This document shows positions 60,917 to 64,000 of a stretch of DNA of 64,000 nt, in pieces. A program made the translations under genes and the position numbers. A model generated the notes under the pieces. The model did no database searches. It was given only the letters and a program-made list of their open reading frames with translations, and was not told where the DNA came from. The stretch lies in contig NZ_JOAG01000019.1 of NCBI RefSeq assembly GCF_000725485.1, forward strand, positions 62,001-126,000. Reading direction: 5' to 3'. The stretch comes from Nonomuraea candida (GTDB taxonomy: Bacteria; Actinomycetota; Actinomycetes; Streptosporangiales; Streptosporangiaceae). Within the stretch, counting starts at the first letter, position 1. Every line of letters begins with the position of its first letter.

Positions 60917-61755
60917 CAGCGGGCCTCCCCCAGCTCGATCGGCACGCCCACGAGCGAGCCGTACTCGGTCCACGAACCGTCGTAGTTCTTCACGTTGTCC
61001 TGGCCGAGCAGCTCGTGCAGCACGAACCACGTGTGCGCGGAGCGCTCGCCGATGCGGCAGTAGGCGATGGTGTCCTTGCCGAAGTCGACGCCGGCCTCCT
61101 GGTAGAGGTTGCGCAGGTCGTCGTCGGTCTTGAAGGTGCCGTCGTCGTTGGCCGCCTTGGACCACGGGATGTTGCGGGCGGTCGGCACGTGGCCGCCGCG
61201 CTGGGCCTGCTCCTGCGGGAGGTGGGCCGGCGCGAGCAGCTTGCCGGTGAACTCGTCGGGCGAGCGCACGTCGACCAGGTTGAGCTTGCCGATCGCGGCC
61301 ACCACGTCGTCGCGGAAGGCGCGGATCTTGGTGTCCTGCTCCTTGGCGACGTAGGTGGTCCTGGCCCGCTGCGGGACGTCCTTGACCAGCTCGCGCGAGT
61401 CGAGCTCCCACTTCTTGCGCCCGCCGTCGAGCAGCTTGACGTTGTCGTGCCCGTAAAGCTTGAAGTACCAGTACGCGTAGGCCGCGAACCAGTTGTTGTT
61501 GCCGCCGTAGAGCACGACGGTGTCATCGTTGGAAATGCCTCGGTCGGACAGCAGGGCCTCGAAGCCGGTCTTGTCCACGAAGTCGCGGCGCACCGGGTCC
61601 TGAAGGTCCTGGCGCCAGTCGACCTTCACGGCGCCACGGATGTGGCCCTTGTCGTAGGCGCTGACGTCTTCGTCGACCTCGACGAGGACGACTCCGGGGG
61701 TGTCGAGGTTGGCCTCGACCCAGTCGGCGTCCACCAGGGCGGCGGAGCGGCTCAT
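60916..61755 (-). CDS. sseA: thiosulfate sulfurtransferase (rhodanese)
   Basis: A 279-residue two-domain rhodanese. The inactive domain includes DKGHIRGAVKVDWRQDLQDP and the catalytic one has Cys233 in AYCRIGERSAHTW, a CRxGxR-type loop as in thiosulfate:cyanide sulfurtransferases. It takes sulfane sulfur from thiosulfate to thiol acceptors. It overlaps the DUF4395 gene by 4 bases and DUF1416 by one, giving a tight operon. Confidence 0.95.
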   Translation of the reverse strand: MSRSAALVDADWVEANLDTPGVVLVEVDEDVSAYDKGHIRGAVKVDWRQDLQDPVRRDFVDKTGFEALLSDRGISNDDTVVLYGGNNNWFAAYAYWYFKLYGHDNVKLLDGGRKKWELDSRELVKDVPQRARTTYVAKEQDTKIRAFRDDVVAAIGKLNLVDVRSPDEFTGKLLAPAHLPQEQAQRGGHVPTARNIPWSKAANDDGTFKTDDDLRNLYQEAGVDFGKDTIAYCRIGERSAHTWFVLHELLGQDNVKNYDGSWTEYGSLVGVPIELGEAR

Positions 61756-62054
61756 TGGGATACCTCCATGTTGGCGGCGGGCAGTAGTCGGCGAATGAGC
61801 AGGTACATCGCGCAGCCATGGCAGAATCCGAAGGCTGCGTTGAGGAGGACGGCGAGCTCCTTGCGACCGCCCGTGACGAGCGCCTTGAAGAGCATCGCGA
61901 ACGGCGGGCGCCGGACCGCTGCGGACACGGGGAGCACCGCCCGGCCGGCACGCGGCCACGAGCCGGCCGTCACGGGGACGGCGGCATGGGCGCAGGCAGG
62001 GGCCAGGGAGGTGACGGCCGCGCGGAAACGCGGCATTCCGGGATCGGCACGCAT
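61752..62054 (-). CDS. short DUF4395 protein, apparently internally deleted
   Basis: A 100-residue protein. The start MRADPGMPRFRAAVTS, RRPPFAMLFKALV in the middle and LNAAFGFCHGCAMYLLIRRL at the end are DUF4395 landmarks. Usual members have about 140 residues. The missing part is the helix pair between the second and third landmark. The CHGC motif (CxxC) near the C terminus is kept, suiting a role with the thioredoxin nearby. It starts the rhodanese operon, with SD GGAG 9 bases before its ATG. Deletion or short variant cannot be told apart. Confidence 0.72.
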   Translation of the reverse strand: MRADPGMPRFRAAVTSLAPACAHAAVPVTAGSWPRAGRAVLPVSAAVRRPPFAMLFKALVTGGRKELAVLLNAAFGFCHGCAMYLLIRRLLPAANMEVSQ

Positions 62055-62083
62055 CGCGGGATGCTCCTGAAGGGTCGATTGGG

Positions 62084-62100
62084 GCGGATCCGAAATCCGC
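62084..62100 (-). promoter_or_regulatory. small hairpin between leader peptide and DUF4395 start
   Basis: GCGGAT pairs with ATCCGC around a 5-base loop, 13 bases after the leader stop. In cysteine leaders of actinomycetes the leader's translation controls access to downstream signals, and this hairpin could take part. Confidence 0.4.
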
Positions 62101-62112
62101 GCGAGATCGTCC

Positions 62113-62196
62113 TCAGGCAGCGCGACAGAGCGCAGTGGCGACGCGGCAGAAGTCGACCGCGCGCCGCTTCGTCAGCAGCTCTGTCGATGGGTTCAT
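62113..62196 (-). CDS. 27-residue cysteine-type leader peptide
   Basis: ATG 62196 to TGA 62113 encodes 27 residues, with the end AVDFCRVATALCRAA carrying Cys17 and Cys24. The RRxVDxxRVATALC pattern is that of the actinomycete leader peptides found before cysteine and sulfur genes. It lies 58 bases before DUF4395-sseA-DUF1416. In mycobacteria a comparable leader attenuates a rhodanese-sseC operon. Stalling at Cys codons when cysteine is short is the expected mode; this is inference. Confidence 0.82.
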   Translation of the reverse strand: MNPSTELLTKRRAVDFCRVATALCRAA

Positions 62197-62274
62197 GGCG
62201 ACGACACTACTCGGCGTCTCGTCGTCTGTCACATCTCGTCCGGTTGGTGAGACGACTTGTGAGACGGCTCACAG

Positions 62275-62652
62275 TCAGGACGGCGGTACGGCCGCCGCCA
62301 GGGCGACCAGCACCTCGGCCTTGCGCGGCAGTCCGGTGGCCCTCTTGACGATGCTCCCCGCCGCGTCGAGCACGAGGACGGTGGGCGTGCCGGTGATGCC
62401 CAGCCTGTTGACGAGGTCGAGCCGGGACTCCGCGTCGATCTCCACGTGGCCGACGCCCGGCACGAGCGCGCTCACGTCGGCGAGGACGCGCCGGGTGGCC
62501 CGGCACGGCTGGCAGAACGCGGTGGAGAACTGCACCAGCGTGGCCCGCTCCCCCAGCCCCGCCCCCAGCTCCGCCGCCGACAACCGCTCACCGCCCACGC
62601 CGACCGTCCCTCCGTCGCGCTCGTCCGACCCGTCGTCGCCAGGTGCAACCAC
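62275..62652 (-). CDS. thioredoxin-fold protein
   Basis: A 125-residue thioredoxin-like protein with redox motif FCQPCRAT (Cys47, Cys50), the cis-Pro region ITGTPTVLVLD and an acidic N-terminal extension without signal peptide. DUF4395 proteins are often found with such thioredoxins, so both may form a membrane/cytosol redox pair. The GTG start at 62652 has no clear SD, and an internal GTG near residue 19 is an alternative. Confidence 0.85.
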   Translation of the reverse strand: MVAPGDDGSDERDGGTVGVGGERLSAAELGAGLGERATLVQFSTAFCQPCRATRRVLADVSALVPGVGHVEIDAESRLDLVNRLGITGTPTVLVLDAAGSIVKRATGLPRKAEVLVALAAAVPPS

Positions 62653-62743
62653 GCCCGCGGCCGAATGCTTCCTGCGCCCGCCGCGGGGGCTCGCGGTGCC
62701 GGCCGCCGAAGGCTCGCGGTGCCGGCCGTCGGGGCTCGCCGTG

Positions 62744-63610
62744 TCAGCCGCGGTCGGCCACGGGCACCTTGACGAGCGTGCGGCCCGACCGGTCCACGAT
62801 CTCGAACCGGTCGATCTCGTCCAAAGGCATCGACGTCCGGCGGCGGAAGACCGCCTTGTCCTGGTAGTCGTCGCGGCTGACGACCCAGCTCTCCGTGGGC
62901 TCCCTGCGCCCGTCGCGGCCGACGACGACGAGGCGGCACGCCGTGTCCGGCGGCACGCCCGTGACCCGCACGCCCAGCTCGGTGCCGGGGTCGGCGGGCC
63001 AGGTCAGCACCCTGGCGCGGTAGCCGGCGGCCTTGTTCGCGCCGGTGAACTCGCGCCCCTCGGCCGCCTTGCGCTTCGACGGCGGCGGCTCGGCCTGCGC
63101 CCTGGGGCTCTCGGCCGGCGACCCCTCCGCCGCCGGGCTCTTCGACGGGGCGAAGTCCCTGGCCTCCGGGCCGGTGCGCATCGGCTCCGGCCGGGTCAGC
63201 TCCGCCGACTCGCCGCCCTGCTCGCGCATCACCTGGGGCGCGTCCTGCTGGGACGCCGCCGGGGCCTGGGCCGCCGTCTCGCCCCCGGTCCGCGTCGCCG
63301 TCCACACCGTGCCGCCCACCACCAGGACCGCCGCCGCCGAGGCCACCGCCAGCAGGGCGCGGCCCCGCCTGGTGCGCTTGACGCGCTCGTTCAGCAGCCG
63401 GTCGAGGACCTGGCGCGGCGGGCTGGCCACCAGCCGCACGTCGCGTTCGGACACCTTGCCCAGGAACGCGGTCACGCCCGCCAGCTCGGCCAGCTCGGCG
63501 CCGCACGCCTCGCAGGTCGCCAGGTGGTGGTCGACCTCCAGCGCCTCTTCCTCGTCCAGCGCGCCCAGGGCGTGCGCGCCCAGCGCGATCCGCACCTCCT
63601 CGCAGGTCAT
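62744..63610 (-). CDS. anti-sigma factor with zinc-finger (zf-HC2) and large outside domain
   Basis: A 288-residue membrane anti-sigma factor. The cytoplasmic ZAS domain has His29-x3-Cys33-x2-Cys36. One membrane helix follows (RALLAVASAAAVLVVGGTVW, ~82-101), then an acidic/Pro/Gln linker and a C-terminal beta domain with WPADPGTELGVRVTGVPPDT, VVVGRDGRREPTESWVV and a final VKVPV. It starts on the last base of the ECF sigma stop (TGATG), the expected sigma/anti-sigma coupling. Confidence 0.92.
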   Translation of the reverse strand: MTCEEVRIALGAHALGALDEEEALEVDHHLATCEACGAELAELAGVTAFLGKVSERDVRLVASPPRQVLDRLLNERVKRTRRGRALLAVASAAAVLVVGGTVWTATRTGGETAAQAPAASQQDAPQVMREQGGESAELTRPEPMRTGPEARDFAPSKSPAAEGSPAESPRAQAEPPPSKRKAAEGREFTGANKAAGYRARVLTWPADPGTELGVRVTGVPPDTACRLVVVGRDGRREPTESWVVSRDDYQDKAVFRRRTSMPLDEIDRFEIVDRSGRTLVKVPVADRG

Positions 63611-64000
63611 CACGGCGCCAGCCCCCGCTCCTCCAGCGCGAGCTTGAGCGCGCGCAACGCGTAGTACGTACGGGACTTGACCGTGCCCGGCGGTATGCCC
63701 AGCGTCTCCGACGCCTCCTTCACCGATCGCCCCCGGTAGTAGACCTCCAGCAGCACCTCGCGGTGCTCCTGCCGCAGCGCGGCCAGCGCCTCGGCGACGG
63801 CCCACGACTCGACCGCCCGCTCCAGCTCGTCGTCGGCGGGCAGGACCGCCAGCGCCTCGTCGCCGGTCTCCGGCGGCCGGGCCTTCTTCGCACGATGCTG
63901 GTCGACGACGAGATTGCGGGCCACCGTGAACAGCCAGGCGCGGATGGGCCGGCCGGACATGGCGTCGGGGTGACGCCAGGCCCGCAGCAGCGTCTCCTGC
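63610..64000 (-). CDS. ECF-family RNA polymerase sigma factor (5' end outside the window)
   Basis: The visible 129 residues hold the end of region 2 (QETLLRAWRHPDAMSGRPIR, then AWLFTVARNLVVDQHR) and complete region 4 (LRQEHREVLLEVYYRGRSVK and LGIPPGTVKSRTYYALRALK). The frame continues past base 64000. It is coupled to the downstream anti-sigma gene and is the typical membrane-stress pair; the signal is unknown. Confidence 0.93.
   Translation of the reverse strand, partial: QETLLRAWRHPDAMSGRPIRAWLFTVARNLVVDQHRAKKARPPETGDEALAVLPADDELERAVESWAVAEALAALRQEHREVLLEVYYRGRSVKEASETLGIPPGTVKSRTYYALRALKLALEERGLAP

Overview
The window is chromosomal DNA from a high-GC actinomycete. Streptosporangiaceae (Nonomuraea-like) is my best guess, by inference only. 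Supporting signs are near-saturated G/C third positions, many GTG starts and mycothiol synthesis (mshA). A pyridoxamine-phosphate-oxidase-fold flavoprotein of the F420 type, CarD, MurT/GatD and a Nur-type Fur protein also fit. The gene order phoU / senX3-regX3 / lipoprotein / carD / ispF / cysS / rlmB is one I recall from Streptomyces, and an HTH gene, hbhA-like and DUF2516 trio matches mycobacterial Rv0474-Rv0476.

Layout. 1-11 kb is accessory: CGNR regulator, methyltransferases, HxlR regulator with its oxidoreductase, flavodoxin-like protein, cytochrome P450, SDR, peptidase E and small unknowns. It ends in a decayed integrase scrap beside tRNA-Thr(TGT). 11-25 kb is core: rlmB, cysS, ispF, carD, the phosphate two-component system facing phoU across GTTCATC repeats, gpmA, a YbjN protein and mshA. 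25-34 kb holds an SDR, a methyltransferase, a secreted GH2 glycosidase with two AbfB domains, a macrodomain protein, a long collagen-like gene with a broken frame, and a BlaI/M56 pair. 34-46 kb holds the hbhA-like group, an alanyl-tRNA editing protein, a GntR-TetR fusion facing a flavin monooxygenase, an asparaginase, dtd, a YgfZ-like protein, Nur, nitrobindin and DsrE. 46-49 kb holds an ArsR-SRPBCC fusion and gatD-murT (peptidoglycan amidation).

49.1-58.4 kb is the least explained block. It has a HerA-type ATPase, a membrane VirD4/TraG-like protein whose P-loop looks degenerate, three anchored proteins with beta-rich ectodomains, and a polytopic membrane protein. It looks like an envelope machine of unknown task.

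58.5-64 kb holds an XRE-cupin regulator, an ECF sigma factor coupled to a permuted Ada-like repair protein, and a sulfur operon (DUF4395, sseA, DUF1416). The sulfur operon sits behind a 27-codon cysteine leader peptide. A thioredoxin, an anti-sigma factor and the start-less end of an ECF sigma gene follow.

A recurring oddity is that short tandem repeats sit on the 3' ends of genes and often copy the stop codon. Examples follow the HxlR, cysS, phoU, DUF2470 and gatD genes and the 92-residue protein gene.
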